26,015 nucleotides of DNA, taken from assembly GCA_002349565.1 (NCBI GenBank), contig DEDN01000005.1, positions 23,857 through 49,871 of the forward strand. Direction: 5' to 3'. A program made the translations under genes and the position numbers. The DNA is from Alphaproteobacteria bacterium UBA2903 (GTDB lineage: Bacteria; Pseudomonadota; Alphaproteobacteria; CAAGCB01; CAG-977). The notes under the pieces are model-generated. The model saw only the letters and a list, made by a program, of their open reading frames with translations. It did not search any database and had not been told where the DNA came from. This document shows, in pieces, positions 12,626 through 21,542 of this stretch (positions are counted from its first letter, which is position 1; every line of letters starts with the position of its first letter).

Positions 12626-15619
12626 AACCAAACCCGCCCCTTTGGCGACGAAAACAGTACCGACTTGCGCCGCATTGTTCAGCTCCGCCGACTGCAAAAC
12701 GGACAAGCCGCCCAGATCGGACAGCAAAGCGTTCATCTTCAGCCCGCTTTTGTTCAAAGCCAGCGTTCCCGAACCCGTAAACACGCTTTGCACCGCCCCG
12801 ACGGCATCCTGCGCCAAAGTCAGCGTCGTTCCGCCGTTGACAACCGCGGCGGCAGTTCCGTTCATTGCCAGATTCGTCACGCTGTTGTTCCCCGCAAACG
12901 TCGCTTTGGCGCCGTTTTGAACCGTCAGCGTCCCGACTTGGACGGCATTTTCGGCAAACGTTCCCGTTCCAGCCAAAATCAATTCGCCGCCCGTCAGCTT
13001 CGCCCCCGCAGCCGTCGAAAGCGTTCCCGAAACGGTCAGGCTTTTGCCGCTTGCAATGCCGATTGAAGCGTTTGCCGCCGCCGTCAGATCCCTGACAACG
13101 GACGTATCGGACAAAACAACGTTTCCGCCCGCCGTCAATTTCAGCTCGCCGCTTGCCGCGAACGTCCCGCCGTTCGTCAAATTCAGCGTCCCCGTCCCCG
13201 ACACTTTGCCGCCCGTTACGGTCAATCCGTTTGTCACCGTCAAAACACCGTTGTTGACAATCAAGTCCGCCTTCGTTCCTTTGACTGTCCCGATGCTTGA
13301 CGTTTGTCCGTAATTAAAGACGGCATTTCCCGAAAAAGTCAAAGCGCCCAACCCGTTGACCTGCCCGCCGAACGTCGATGCTTGGGTCAAAGTCAGCGTG
13401 CCGCCGCCCGTTACCACGTTTTTGCCTGATGTCGTGATTTCTTTCAGGTTCAGCGTTTTGCCCGCGGCGATGCTCAAAGTGCCGCCGTCCGCCGTGCCGA
13501 ACTTGACCGCGCCGATAGTGATGGATCCCGATATCGTCGCCGTTCCCGTGCCGATTTTCAGCGTTCCCAGATTTTTGATCGTATCGCCCGTTCCGCCGAA
13601 TTCGACCCCTGTGCTGCCGACCAGCTCCAACGTTCCCGCGCCGGAAATCTCGCCCGTTCCCGATATGATTTCGGACACGTCTTTGCCTTTGGCGTCCAGA
13701 GCCAGCGTACCGCTTTGGTCAATGCTGATTTTACCGTTTTTCCCTTTGCCGAAATTCAGTTTTTCGACCGTGAAGATTCCCGTCGTTATATTCAGCGTTG
13801 CGGCATTCGTCCCCGAAAAGGTCAAATTTTGAACGGCGTTGCCCGATAATCCGCCGAACGTCATTTCCGCGGCATTCTTCTCGCCGTCGATTTGCAAAGT
13901 GCCGAAATTGTTAAACCGTCCCTTAAAGTTTACTTTTCCTCCGATTTTCAGCGTCCCTGCGCCCGAAAAGGTTGATGCCGCGGATTCCGTTCCGTTGACC
14001 GTCCCGCCGTTCAGCGTCAGCGTTCCCGCAATGTTAATTGCCGAGCCGAAATACGATGTAAAGTCATTTGCGGTCAAAACCGCGCCGCTTGCAATATTCA
14101 GTGCGCCCTTTGTCGCGTCGTTCGCATTTCCCAAAATAATGCTGTTGAAGCTTGAACTGCCCGTGTTGAAATTAGCGGTCGCCTGCAACAGTTCCAAGCC
14201 GTTCAATGCAACGCCCTGTTTTTGATTGAAGTTGACAACAGCGTCCTTTTCCGCGCGGATGCTCAGCTTTGCGTTGGAAAGCTTTTTCGAAACGCCGTCC
14301 TTGTCCGTAAAATCCAATTTCGACGCGTTGATGACAAGATTCCCGTTGTCAACGGCGGTCGTGTCAAAGGCGGCGTCGTTCGTAATCGTCGAATCCGCGT
14401 TCAAAGTAACGGAACTGCCTGTTTTTGTGTATTTGATCGTTCCGCTGTCAAAGTTCAAATTCGATACGGACAAGTTTTCTTGGATTTCCGCGACAGAATT
14501 CGTCAAAGTCAAATTCGTAACGCTCAAGTTCGCATTGACTTTCAGCGTTCCTTTGTTGATTTGAATCGTGCCGACTGTCGACGCGCCCATAAAATTCAGC
14601 TCGCCCTTGGCGTCTTCGCCCGTACCGTTCGCCACAATCGAACCGAAATTCAATCCGATAAAGGTTGCGTTCGCTCCGTTGGTCAGACGCAATTCACCTT
14701 CGCCCTCCAGCGTAGACGCACCCTGCATCTTAAAATCCGATTTGACGGTCAAACTGCTTCCTTTTTTTACGGTCAGCTTTCCGCCCGCTTTGCTGAACGT
14801 AAAAGAATTGACGGTTACGTTGGCGTTGACAGCCATCATTCCCGATTTCAGTTCCAACGTTCCCGTATCCCAGTTGATTCCCGAATCAACTGTCGTTTCC
14901 CCTGCAAAAGACAGCTTGCCGTCACCCGTAAACTTAAACGGCGTATATTTGGAATCGTGCTTGAATAAAATCGTCGAACCGCGCAAAGCCAATTCCGCGT
15001 ATGCGGCTATATCGTATGTGCCGCCCCGAACATACAGGTTGTTGCTTCCTTTTTCCGAACCGATTAAAGCGAAAACATGATCGCTTAAATAAAAATTGCC
15101 GTTGTTCAGATAAAACTCGCCTATTGCCGTCGCTTTCATCAGAATTTCGCCGCTTTGCGTAAAACGAAAATCGCCGCCGCTGATTATAAAGTTCCCCGCA
15201 GACGAAACGGGATAATCGGAACATGTCCCCGTTTCCGCACAAATCGTAACCGAAGTGATATCATGCCCTTTATACAGTTTGATCGCACCCGACAAATTGC
15301 CGCCGTCAACGGTAAAATCCCCGCCAACAAGCAAAGATTCTATCGTTTGGGACTTGCTGCCCGAAAAAAGCGGAATGTTGATTGTCCCCGTTTTTCCGGA
15401 CGCGCTGTGATAACTGGAATAATCCATAATTCCGCCGCCGCTGAAATCCAAATCCGCCCCTGTTCGGATAGCTATGCCGCCGTCGGCGTCTTGATAAATG
15501 CTGTTCGAAGACGTCAGCGTTTCTTGGGAATCGACGACCACGGCATCCGCTTTCGATTTACAGGGAATCGCCATGGTCAAAGCGGTGGTCAGCATTAAAA
15601 ATTTTTTCAGGGCGCGCAT
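12623..15619 (-). CDS. Autotransporter N-terminal half: signal peptide and passenger
   Basis: A 998-residue secreted passenger, truncated by the TAA at 12623. A signal peptide ends near ADA (residue 26). A unique N-terminal stretch (about 27-250) contains a C-x6-C pair near ICAETGTCSDY. From there on come many degenerate beta-helix repeats with Gly-Thr-Leu patterns (GTLTLNGGTVNG, GAGTLKIGG, GTLKIGTGTA), typical of passenger-associated transport repeats. Together with 9836-12613 it would be a surface adhesin or self-associating protein of about 1,927 residues. GGAG lies 8 nt before the ATG. As read, the product would reach the periplasm but lacks the barrel needed for surface display. It follows tlyA by 67 bp on the same strand with no obvious terminator between. 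Confidence 0.87.
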   Translation of the reverse strand: MRALKKFLMLTTALTMAIPCKSKADAVVVDSQETLTSSNSIYQDADGGIAIRTGADLDFSGGGIMDYSSYHSASGKTGTINIPLFSGSKSQTIESLLVGGDFTVDGGNLSGAIKLYKGHDITSVTICAETGTCSDYPVSSAGNFIISGGDFRFTQSGEILMKATAIGEFYLNNGNFYLSDHVFALIGSEKGSNNLYVRGGTYDIAAYAELALRGSTILFKHDSKYTPFKFTGDGKLSFAGETTVDSGINWDTGTLELKSGMMAVNANVTVNSFTFSKAGGKLTVKKGSSLTVKSDFKMQGASTLEGEGELRLTNGANATFIGLNFGSIVANGTGEDAKGELNFMGASTVGTIQINKGTLKVNANLSVTNLTLTNSVAEIQENLSVSNLNFDSGTIKYTKTGSSVTLNADSTITNDAAFDTTAVDNGNLVINASKLDFTDKDGVSKKLSNAKLSIRAEKDAVVNFNQKQGVALNGLELLQATANFNTGSSSFNSIILGNANDATKGALNIASGAVLTANDFTSYFGSAINIAGTLTLNGGTVNGTESAASTFSGAGTLKIGGKVNFKGRFNNFGTLQIDGEKNAAEMTFGGLSGNAVQNLTFSGTNAATLNITTGIFTVEKLNFGKGKNGKISIDQSGTLALDAKGKDVSEIISGTGEISGAGTLELVGSTGVEFGGTGDTIKNLGTLKIGTGTATISGSITIGAVKFGTADGGTLSIAAGKTLNLKEITTSGKNVVTGGGTLTLTQASTFGGQVNGLGALTFSGNAVFNYGQTSSIGTVKGTKADLIVNNGVLTVTNGLTVTGGKVSGTGTLNLTNGGTFAASGELKLTAGGNVVLSDTSVVRDLTAAANASIGIASGKSLTVSGTLSTAAGAKLTGGELILAGTGTFAENAVQVGTLTVQNGAKATFAGNNSVTNLAMNGTAAAVVNGGTTLTLAQDAVGAVQSVFTGSGTLALNKSGLKMNALLSDLGGLSVLQSAELNNAAQVGTVFVAKGAGLV

Positions 15620-15686
15620 AATCGTTCTCCGTCGGCAGACGCATTTCGGTCTATCCTAAAACGGAATGATTAAAAGTTTGGAAAAA

Positions 15687-16430
15687 TCAGCCCGAAAATC
15701 GCCCCAGCAGCAAAAATTCGGTGTTGCCTTCGGCGCCTTTTATCGGGCTTTCGACAATGCCCTCAACCGTCCAGCCCGCGCGCGACGACAGCCAGTCCCG
15801 CATCGTGTCGCAAACCTGTTTGTGCAAAGCGGGGTCGCGGACGATTCCGCCCTCGCCCACCTGGTATTTTTCGACCTCGAATTGCGGTTTGATAAGGGCA
15901 ATCAAATAGGCTCCGTTCGGGTCGGCGAAGTTCAGCGGCACGTCCAAAACGGTGCGCAATCCGATAAAGCTCGCGTCGCAAACAATCATGCCGACGGGTT
16001 CGGGGATTTGTTCCTTGGTCAGGTATTTGGCGTTGGTGCGTTCCAAAACGACAACGCGCGAATCGACCCGCAGCTTTTGCGCCAGCTGCCCGTAGCCGAC
16101 ATCGACGGCGTACACTTTTTTTGCGCCGTTGTGCAGCAAAACGTCCGTAAAGCCGCCTGTCGAACACCCGACGTCCAAGCAAACCAAGCCCGTCGGGTCG
16201 AATCCCGATTCGCTTAATCCCTTGACCAGCTTGAATCCCCCGCGCGACACCCATGGAATCGCTTTGTTTTTCAACCGCAGTTGAGTTTCGGGCTTCAGCA
16301 TTTCGCCCGCTTTTTCAATACGGCGTTCGGCGGCGCAAACCTGCCCTTCCATAATCAAAGCGGCGGCTTTTGCTTGATTTTCCGCCAGTCCTTGAGCAAC
16401 CAGCAGAACGTCGGCGCGCTGTTTTTTCAT
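15687..16430 (-). CDS. tlyA: TlyA-family rRNA 2'-O-methyltransferase
   Basis: Predicted SAM-dependent methyltransferase for ribosomal RNA ribose 2'-O-methylation (16S and/or 23S cytidines in characterised TlyA proteins); some homologues are called hemolysins. Its 247 residues comprise an S4 RNA-binding domain (1-60: RADVLLVAQGLAENQAKAAALI) and an FtsJ-like Rossmann domain with the SAM loop CLDVGCSTGGFTDVLL near residues 84-99 and the conserved KPQFE segment near 202. The start overlaps the dxs stop (ATGA), so it is translationally coupled as the last gene of the eight-gene cluster. The dxs-tlyA arrangement is frequent in bacteria. Confidence 0.92.
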   Translation of the reverse strand: MKKQRADVLLVAQGLAENQAKAAALIMEGQVCAAERRIEKAGEMLKPETQLRLKNKAIPWVSRGGFKLVKGLSESGFDPTGLVCLDVGCSTGGFTDVLLHNGAKKVYAVDVGYGQLAQKLRVDSRVVVLERTNAKYLTKEQIPEPVGMIVCDASFIGLRTVLDVPLNFADPNGAYLIALIKPQFEVEKYQVGEGGIVRDPALHKQVCDTMRDWLSSRAGWTVEGIVESPIKGAEGNTEFLLLGRFSG

Positions 16431-18337
16431 CGCACCATTTCCAACACGCGGTCGGCAATCGAACGCGCGTCCAATCCCGCCTGTTCATACTGCCTGTCCA
16501 TGCTCGCCTGTTCGATAAAGCGGTCGGGTATCGTCAAAAAACGCACTTTCGTTTTTTCCAACAGCCCGTTGTTCGCCAGCCACGTCATCACCAAAGAACC
16601 GAATCCGCCTTCGACGCCTTCCTCGACAACGGCAAGCCCTTGGTGTCCTTCCGCCAGTTCGCGCAACAGCTTTTCGTCGAACGGTTTGGCGAAACGCGCG
16701 TCGGCGACGGTCGCGGAAACACCCTCCAGCGCCAGCATATCCGCCGAGGCAAGACACGCTTCCAGCCGCGTGCCGAGGCTTAAAATCGCGACACGGTTGC
16801 CTTCGCGCATAATGCGCCCTTTGCCGATTTTCAGCGGCTGAGGATCGTCAAGCAATTCAAACAGACTGCCCGATCCGCGCGGATAGCGCACGGCGGTCGG
16901 ACAATCGTCGATTTGCCCCATGGTTACCAACATTCTTTGCAGTTCGGCTTGGTCGCTGGGCGCCATGACAACCATATTCGGCACGGGACACAGCATCGCC
17001 AAATCGAAAATGCCGTGGTGAGTCGCGCCGTCTTCGCCGACAAAGCCCGCGCGGTCTATCGCGAAACGGACGGGCAGATTTTGCAAAGCGACGTCGTGCA
17101 GGACTTGGTCGTACGCGCGCTGTAAAAAGCTGGAATACAAAGCGACAAAAGGCTTTATGCCCTCGCACGCCAGCCCCGCCGCGAACGTTACCGCGTGCTG
17201 TTCGGCAATACCCACATCAAAAAACCGTTCGGGATATTGTTCCGCAAACGCGTCCAACCCCGTTCCCGACGGCATCGCTGCCGTAATCGCCGCAATCGAT
17301 TTGTCTTTTTCCGCCATTTTCAGCAAAGTCTGCGAAAACGTTTCGGTATACGTCGGTTTGTTGTTCTTTTTCGGCGCAAATTCGCCCGTTTCGATATCAA
17401 AGCACGATACGCCGTGATACTTGGACGGCGATTTTTCGGCAGGCGCGTAGCCGTGTCCTTTTTTGGTTACGACGTGAACCAGAATCGGATAGTCTTCGGG
17501 CGCGTCGCGGATGTTGGTCAAAATCGGAATCAGCTGGTCAAAGCTGTGCCCGTCAATCGGTCCGATGTAATACAAGCCCATTTCTTCAAACAACGTGCCG
17601 CCCGTTACAAAGCCTTTGGCGTGGTGTTCGACTTTCAGCGCCGCGCGCTTGACGAACTGCGGCAAGCGGTCGGAAATATCCAAAGCGACTTGGCGCAGGC
17701 TCATGTATTGCTTGGACGACAGGATTTGCGACAAATGGTGGCTGAGCGCGCCGACGGGACGCGCAATCGACATGTCGTTGTCGTTCAAAATGACAATCAT
17801 GCGGCGGTTGGTGTCGCCCGCGTTGTTCAGCGCTTCAAAAACCATACCCGCGCTCATCGACCCGTCGCCGATGACGCTGATGACATTGTTTTTGCGCCCC
17901 TGCAAATCGCGCCCCGCCGCCATGCCGACCGCCGCCGAAACGGATGTCGAGCTGTGTCCCGCTCCGAACGGGTCGTACACGCTTTCGGAACGCTTGGTAA
18001 AGCCTGACAAGCCGCCTTCGCGCCGCAAACCGTCAAAGCGGTCTTTGCGCCCCGTCAGCAATTTGTGGGCATAGCATTGATGACCGACGTCCCAAATCAG
18101 CTTGTCGTCGGGAGTATTGAAAACATAGTGCAGCGCAATCGACAGTTCGACGACGCCCAGACTTGCCCCCAAATGCCCGCCGTTGCGCGACACGACGCGG
18201 ATGATTTCGCCGCGGATTTCACGCGCCAAATCGGGCAGCCGTTCCGTCGGCAGCTGCCGCAAATCGGCGGGCGATTCGATTTTACTCAAAAGCGAAGCTT
18301 CGCTTTGTTCCGCTTGCGCCTTTTTTTTGAAGCTCAT
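16427..18337 (-). CDS. dxs: 1-deoxy-D-xylulose-5-phosphate synthase
   Basis: Canonical first enzyme of the MEP isoprenoid pathway (pyruvate plus glyceraldehyde-3-phosphate to DXP). At 636 residues it has full family length. Seen in order are GGHLGASLGVVELSIALHYVF, DVGHQCYAHKLLTGR, the ThDP motif GDGSMSAGMVFEALNN with NDNDMSIA, YYIGPIDGH, the catalytic glutamate in DVGIAEQHAVTFAAGLA, and DRAGFVGEDGATHHG. Its start overlaps the ispA stop by 4 bp and its stop overlaps the tlyA start. This is the housekeeping copy, in contrast to the short paralogue at 7618-9354. Confidence 0.97.
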   Translation of the reverse strand: MSFKKKAQAEQSEASLLSKIESPADLRQLPTERLPDLAREIRGEIIRVVSRNGGHLGASLGVVELSIALHYVFNTPDDKLIWDVGHQCYAHKLLTGRKDRFDGLRREGGLSGFTKRSESVYDPFGAGHSSTSVSAAVGMAAGRDLQGRKNNVISVIGDGSMSAGMVFEALNNAGDTNRRMIVILNDNDMSIARPVGALSHHLSQILSSKQYMSLRQVALDISDRLPQFVKRAALKVEHHAKGFVTGGTLFEEMGLYYIGPIDGHSFDQLIPILTNIRDAPEDYPILVHVVTKKGHGYAPAEKSPSKYHGVSCFDIETGEFAPKKNNKPTYTETFSQTLLKMAEKDKSIAAITAAMPSGTGLDAFAEQYPERFFDVGIAEQHAVTFAAGLACEGIKPFVALYSSFLQRAYDQVLHDVALQNLPVRFAIDRAGFVGEDGATHHGIFDLAMLCPVPNMVVMAPSDQAELQRMLVTMGQIDDCPTAVRYPRGSGSLFELLDDPQPLKIGKGRIMREGNRVAILSLGTRLEACLASADMLALEGVSATVADARFAKPFDEKLLRELAEGHQGLAVVEEGVEGGFGSLVMTWLANNGLLEKTKVRFLTIPDRFIEQASMDRQYEQAGLDARSIADRVLEMVR

Positions 18338-19224
18338 GCTTTGCGTTCCACGATAAAGCGCGCCAAATCACGCAGATAATCGGCTTTTTCGTCAAAGCGT
18401 TCCAGCGACGCAATCGCCTGATACGACAGCGCATTCGCCTGTTCTTTCGCCTGTTCCAATCCCAGCAGGGAAATAAAGGTCGCTTTGTGCGCGTCCAAAT
18501 CCTTGCGCACCGCTTTGCCCATGGATTCGGCGTCGCCCTCGACATCCAAAATGTCGTCGGCAATCTGGAACGCCAATCCGATGTCGCGCGCATACGCTTT
18601 CAGCACTTGGCGGTCGTCATAGCTCGCTTTGCCCATAATCGCGCCCGCTTCGCACGCATAGGCAAACAGGCGTCCCGTTTTCATCTGCTGCAAACGGATG
18701 ATTTCGGGCAAATCCATATCATCCATGTGTTCCGCCAGAATGTCCAGCATTTGCCCGCCGATCATCCCGCTCATCCCCGCGGCTTTGGACAGTTCCGCAA
18801 CCAGCTGGCAGCGAACGGCGGGTTCAAACAGGCAGTCGTCGCTGGCAATCACGCCGAACGCGCGGGTCAGCAGAGCGTCGCCCGCCAAAATCGCGGTCGC
18901 TTCGTCGAATTTTTTATGGCAGGTCGGCTGTCCGCGGCGCATGTCGTCGTTGTCCATCGCGGGCAAATCGTCGTGAATCAAGGAATAGCAATGCACCATT
19001 TCCAGCGCCACCGCGACACGCAAAGCTTTTGCCCGTTCGACACCGAACAGACCGGCGCACTGCATTACCAAAAACGGGCGCAAAGCCTTTCCGCCCGCCA
19101 GCACGGAATAGCGCATGGCTTCGACGACGCGTTTTTCGGGCGTCGAAGGAACGGGCAGCAAGCGGTCGATTTCGGCGCGGACTTCGGCGGCGGTTTCTTT
19201 GATTGCGGCAGACAGGTTAGGCAT
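18334..19224 (-). CDS. ispA: Farnesyl diphosphate synthase (polyprenyl synthetase family)
   Basis: Cytoplasmic short-chain prenyltransferase, probably making farnesyl diphosphate from IPP and DMAPP or GPP. From the chosen start (MPNLSAAIKE; GGAG 7 nt upstream) it has 296 residues. The first aspartate motif is D85-D-L-P-A-M-D91 with RRGQPTCHKKFDEATAILAGDALL after it; the second is FQIADDILDVEGD. GGKALRPFLV binds the diphosphate. The start lies 4 bp after the xseB stop, and the stop overlaps the dxs start, so precursor synthesis and condensation are co-expressed. Product length (C15 versus C20) is inferred from family and context only. Confidence 0.94.
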   Translation of the reverse strand: MPNLSAAIKETAAEVRAEIDRLLPVPSTPEKRVVEAMRYSVLAGGKALRPFLVMQCAGLFGVERAKALRVAVALEMVHCYSLIHDDLPAMDNDDMRRGQPTCHKKFDEATAILAGDALLTRAFGVIASDDCLFEPAVRCQLVAELSKAAGMSGMIGGQMLDILAEHMDDMDLPEIIRLQQMKTGRLFAYACEAGAIMGKASYDDRQVLKAYARDIGLAFQIADDILDVEGDAESMGKAVRKDLDAHKATFISLLGLEQAKEQANALSYQAIASLERFDEKADYLRDLARFIVERKA

Positions 19225-19228
19225 AGCT

Positions 19229-19474
19229 TTACTCCATAGGCAGAGGGGAAATTCCGGTCGCCTCCCCATTCAGGGAAGCGGTGATTTTATCGATTTTCAA
19301 ACGCGCGTCGGCAAGCTTTTTTTCGCAATGTTTGCGCAGCATCGTGCCTTGTTCGTAGCAGGCTATCGCATCGTCCAGCCTGACTTTGCCCGTTTCCATA
19401 CGGCGCACGATCTCTTCCAAAGCGGCAAGTGCTTCTTCAAAGCTCATCTGTTCAACGGTCGCGTTATCAATCAT
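19229..19474 (-). CDS. xseB: Exodeoxyribonuclease VII small subunit
   Basis: Small helical subunit of exonuclease VII, which degrades single-stranded DNA together with XseA. Its 81 residues are the normal size. The core SFEEALAALEEIVRRMETGK, then LDDAIACYEQGTML and LRKHCEKKLADARLKI is diagnostic. AAGGAT lies 9 nt before the ATG. Its place just upstream of ispA and dxs is the common proteobacterial arrangement. XseA is not in the window. Confidence 0.94.
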   Translation of the reverse strand: MIDNATVEQMSFEEALAALEEIVRRMETGKVRLDDAIACYEQGTMLRKHCEKKLADARLKIDKITASLNGEATGISPLPME

Positions 19475-19519
19475 CGATTATAATCCTTTTGCTTGATTGT
19501 AATCCCTGCGCGGGTCAGG

Positions 19520-20542
19520 TCAAAGACTTTTTTGAATAATATCCTTTTTTTGCGACAGGGCAAAGACTTCCGGCGGCTTTATTCCCTGTTTCCACAGCTT
19601 TCTTTCGCGGTAAAGCCGTTTCCACATCTCTTTTGAATCCGGCCAGCGTTTATGAACCCACAGCCATTGTTCGGGCTTCATCCGTATCCAGTTTTCGACA
19701 ATCTTGTTCGCTTTGGTCATATAGGCATGCACGTCTTTGTCCGTGTCGCCCGTCTTTTCAATCGTCAGCAGCGGTTCGGGCGTCAGGCGGAAATGCGCGC
19801 CGTTCAGCCGTTCGCACCGCATCGGCAAAGCGGGATAGTCGTACTTCAGAACCAGCCGCGCCAAAGACGGCGTTGTTTTGACGGGAAAACCGAAGAAATC
19901 CACCCAAATTCCCTCGTTCATCTTTTGATCGATCAGCAGCGCGAAGTGTCCGCCTTTGCGCATTTCGGACACGATTTGACGAAAACCGCTGGTGCCTTTT
20001 TGCACCAAATCACCTTTGATTTTCAAACGGAAGTAACGAAAAGCCCATTCGACGTAAGGATTGTTCGCTTTGCGGTAAACGCGGTGCAAAGGCATGCCCA
20101 GCTTGCAGCCCAGAACGGAAGCGATCTCCCAATTGCCGATATGCGCCGAAAACAGCACGCCCGCCTTGCCGTCGTCGCGCATTTGAACGCTTTTTTCGTA
20201 ATCGACAAATTCGATTCTGTCGTCGTAATGCGTGCATAAACGGCGCAAGTGCGGATATTCCACAAAAGTCCTGAGCAGATTGTCCCACATGCCGACAACA
20301 ATCGCGTCGATTTCGGCAACCGATTTTTCGGGAAACGCTTTCATCAGGTTATAGCGCGCGACCCATGAAACTTTCAGTTTCGGACCGATTTTGCGTCCCA
20401 GAAAACCGCCGATGCCCGACGCCCAATCCAGCGGCAGAATCCGAAACAGCGCGCAAAAAAACACCATTCCGACAAATTCGAACGGGTAACGGAACACGCA
20501 CAAAAAAGCGCGCTTTATTTTTCGGCAGGAACGTCTTTCCAC
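19520..20542 (-). CDS. Lipid A late acyltransferase, LpxL/HtrB family
   Basis: Inner-membrane acyltransferase that adds a secondary fatty acid to Kdo-lipid A from acyl-ACP. Its 340 residues begin with a hydrophobic anchor (about 17-37). The catalytic HX4E motif is H134-I-G-N-W-E139; the later GFRQIVSEMRKGGHFALLIDQK and FFGFPVKTTPSLARL segments match the family. The start is a GTG 4 nt after the lpxK stop. The C-terminal tail (QEWL-type LWVHKRWPD, then about 35 basic residues) is a little longer than usual. With waaA and lpxK upstream its role in lipid A is well supported, but the acyl position and chain length cannot be read. Confidence 0.9.
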   Translation of the reverse strand: MERRSCRKIKRAFLCVFRYPFEFVGMVFFCALFRILPLDWASGIGGFLGRKIGPKLKVSWVARYNLMKAFPEKSVAEIDAIVVGMWDNLLRTFVEYPHLRRLCTHYDDRIEFVDYEKSVQMRDDGKAGVLFSAHIGNWEIASVLGCKLGMPLHRVYRKANNPYVEWAFRYFRLKIKGDLVQKGTSGFRQIVSEMRKGGHFALLIDQKMNEGIWVDFFGFPVKTTPSLARLVLKYDYPALPMRCERLNGAHFRLTPEPLLTIEKTGDTDKDVHAYMTKANKIVENWIRMKPEQWLWVHKRWPDSKEMWKRLYRERKLWKQGIKPPEVFALSQKKDIIQKSL

Positions 20543-20546
20543 TCAA

Positions 20547-21542
20547 TCAGCCTTTCTTTTTCAAAAAACGCGACAGCATGCCGCACAGCATATCGGGCGT
20601 ATCCCAAACGGTATACGCTTCAACCACGCGGATTTCGGACAGAAAACGCTTCGGCACGCGGGCGGCGTCCTTGGCGGTCGTGACCAAAACGGCATCGTTT
20701 TTCCGTGCCAGATCCGTCAGTTTGATCAAGTCGTCGTCCGTATACGGATAGTGATCCGAAAACGCCTGCGTCCCGACAACATCGCACCCGTAATCCCCGA
20801 GCATGTCGAAAAACTTCGCGGGCAAGCCTATCCCAGCGAAAGCGAACAGCTTTTTGCCCAACAGCTGCTGAATGATTCTCTGGTCCTGCTCGATATGCAC
20901 GGCGGCAAACGGCAAATCGGGGCAGAGCGTTCCGATTTGGGTCCGAACCCCCGCAGCGTCCTTGCCGACCACGATAAAAGCGTCCGCGCGCGCCAATCCG
21001 TCCGCCAGCGGTTCGCGCAAAGGTCCCGCGGGGAACACTTTGCCGTTGCCGCAGCCGTAGCGTCCGTCAAACACGGCAAAAGACAAGTCCTTTTCCAGCT
21101 TGGGATTTTGGAAACCGTCATCCATAATAATGACTTCCGCCCCGATTTTTTCGGCAAAAGCCGCGCCTTTCGCCCTGTCCGCATTAACGACGGTCGGAGC
21201 GACGCGCGCCAAAATCATCGCTTCGTCGCCGACATCCTTTGCCGTATGCTTGTCCAAATCGACCAAGCACCGCTTCAGCCCGCCGCCGTAGCCGCGCGTC
21301 AAAAACACGGGACGCATGCCGTTCATTTTAAAGTATTCGGCAATCGACACCGCCAAAGGCGTCTTGCCCACGCCGCCCATAACCAGATTGCCCACGCAAA
21401 CCACGGGGATTTTCGCGCGGTACGGCTTGGCTTTTTTCATGCGGCGTTCGGTGATGAACGCGTACAGCTTTCCGAACGGAGCCAGCAGCTTGGACGCCGC
21501 GGAATCGTCTTTTTCCCAAAAAGCCGGCGATTTAATCGGCAT
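20547..21542 (-). CDS. lpxK: Tetraacyldisaccharide 4'-kinase
   Basis: Inner-membrane-associated kinase that phosphorylates the 4' position of the lipid A disaccharide to give lipid IVA. From the ATG at 21542 (AGGA 7 nt upstream) it has 331 residues; a TTG 18 nt upstream is less likely. The P-loop is GGVGKT (56-61) after PVVCVGNLVM. Family segments LTRGYGG, GDEAMILA and IIMDDGFQN follow, and the C-terminal FSDHYPYTDDDL is characteristic. It overlaps waaA by 11 bp and is followed at once by the LpxL-type gene, so one message carries consecutive lipid A steps. Confidence 0.95.
   Translation of the reverse strand: MPIKSPAFWEKDDSAASKLLAPFGKLYAFITERRMKKAKPYRAKIPVVCVGNLVMGGVGKTPLAVSIAEYFKMNGMRPVFLTRGYGGGLKRCLVDLDKHTAKDVGDEAMILARVAPTVVNADRAKGAAFAEKIGAEVIIMDDGFQNPKLEKDLSFAVFDGRYGCGNGKVFPAGPLREPLADGLARADAFIVVGKDAAGVRTQIGTLCPDLPFAAVHIEQDQRIIQQLLGKKLFAFAGIGLPAKFFDMLGDYGCDVVGTQAFSDHYPYTDDDLIKLTDLARKNDAVLVTTAKDAARVPKRFLSEIRVVEAYTVWDTPDMLCGMLSRFLKKKG

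Noticed and set aside
12623..15619. Transposon or insertion sequence as the cause of the autotransporter split
   Set aside because: No inverted repeats, target duplication or foreign sequence occur at the break; only a stop codon separates the halves.
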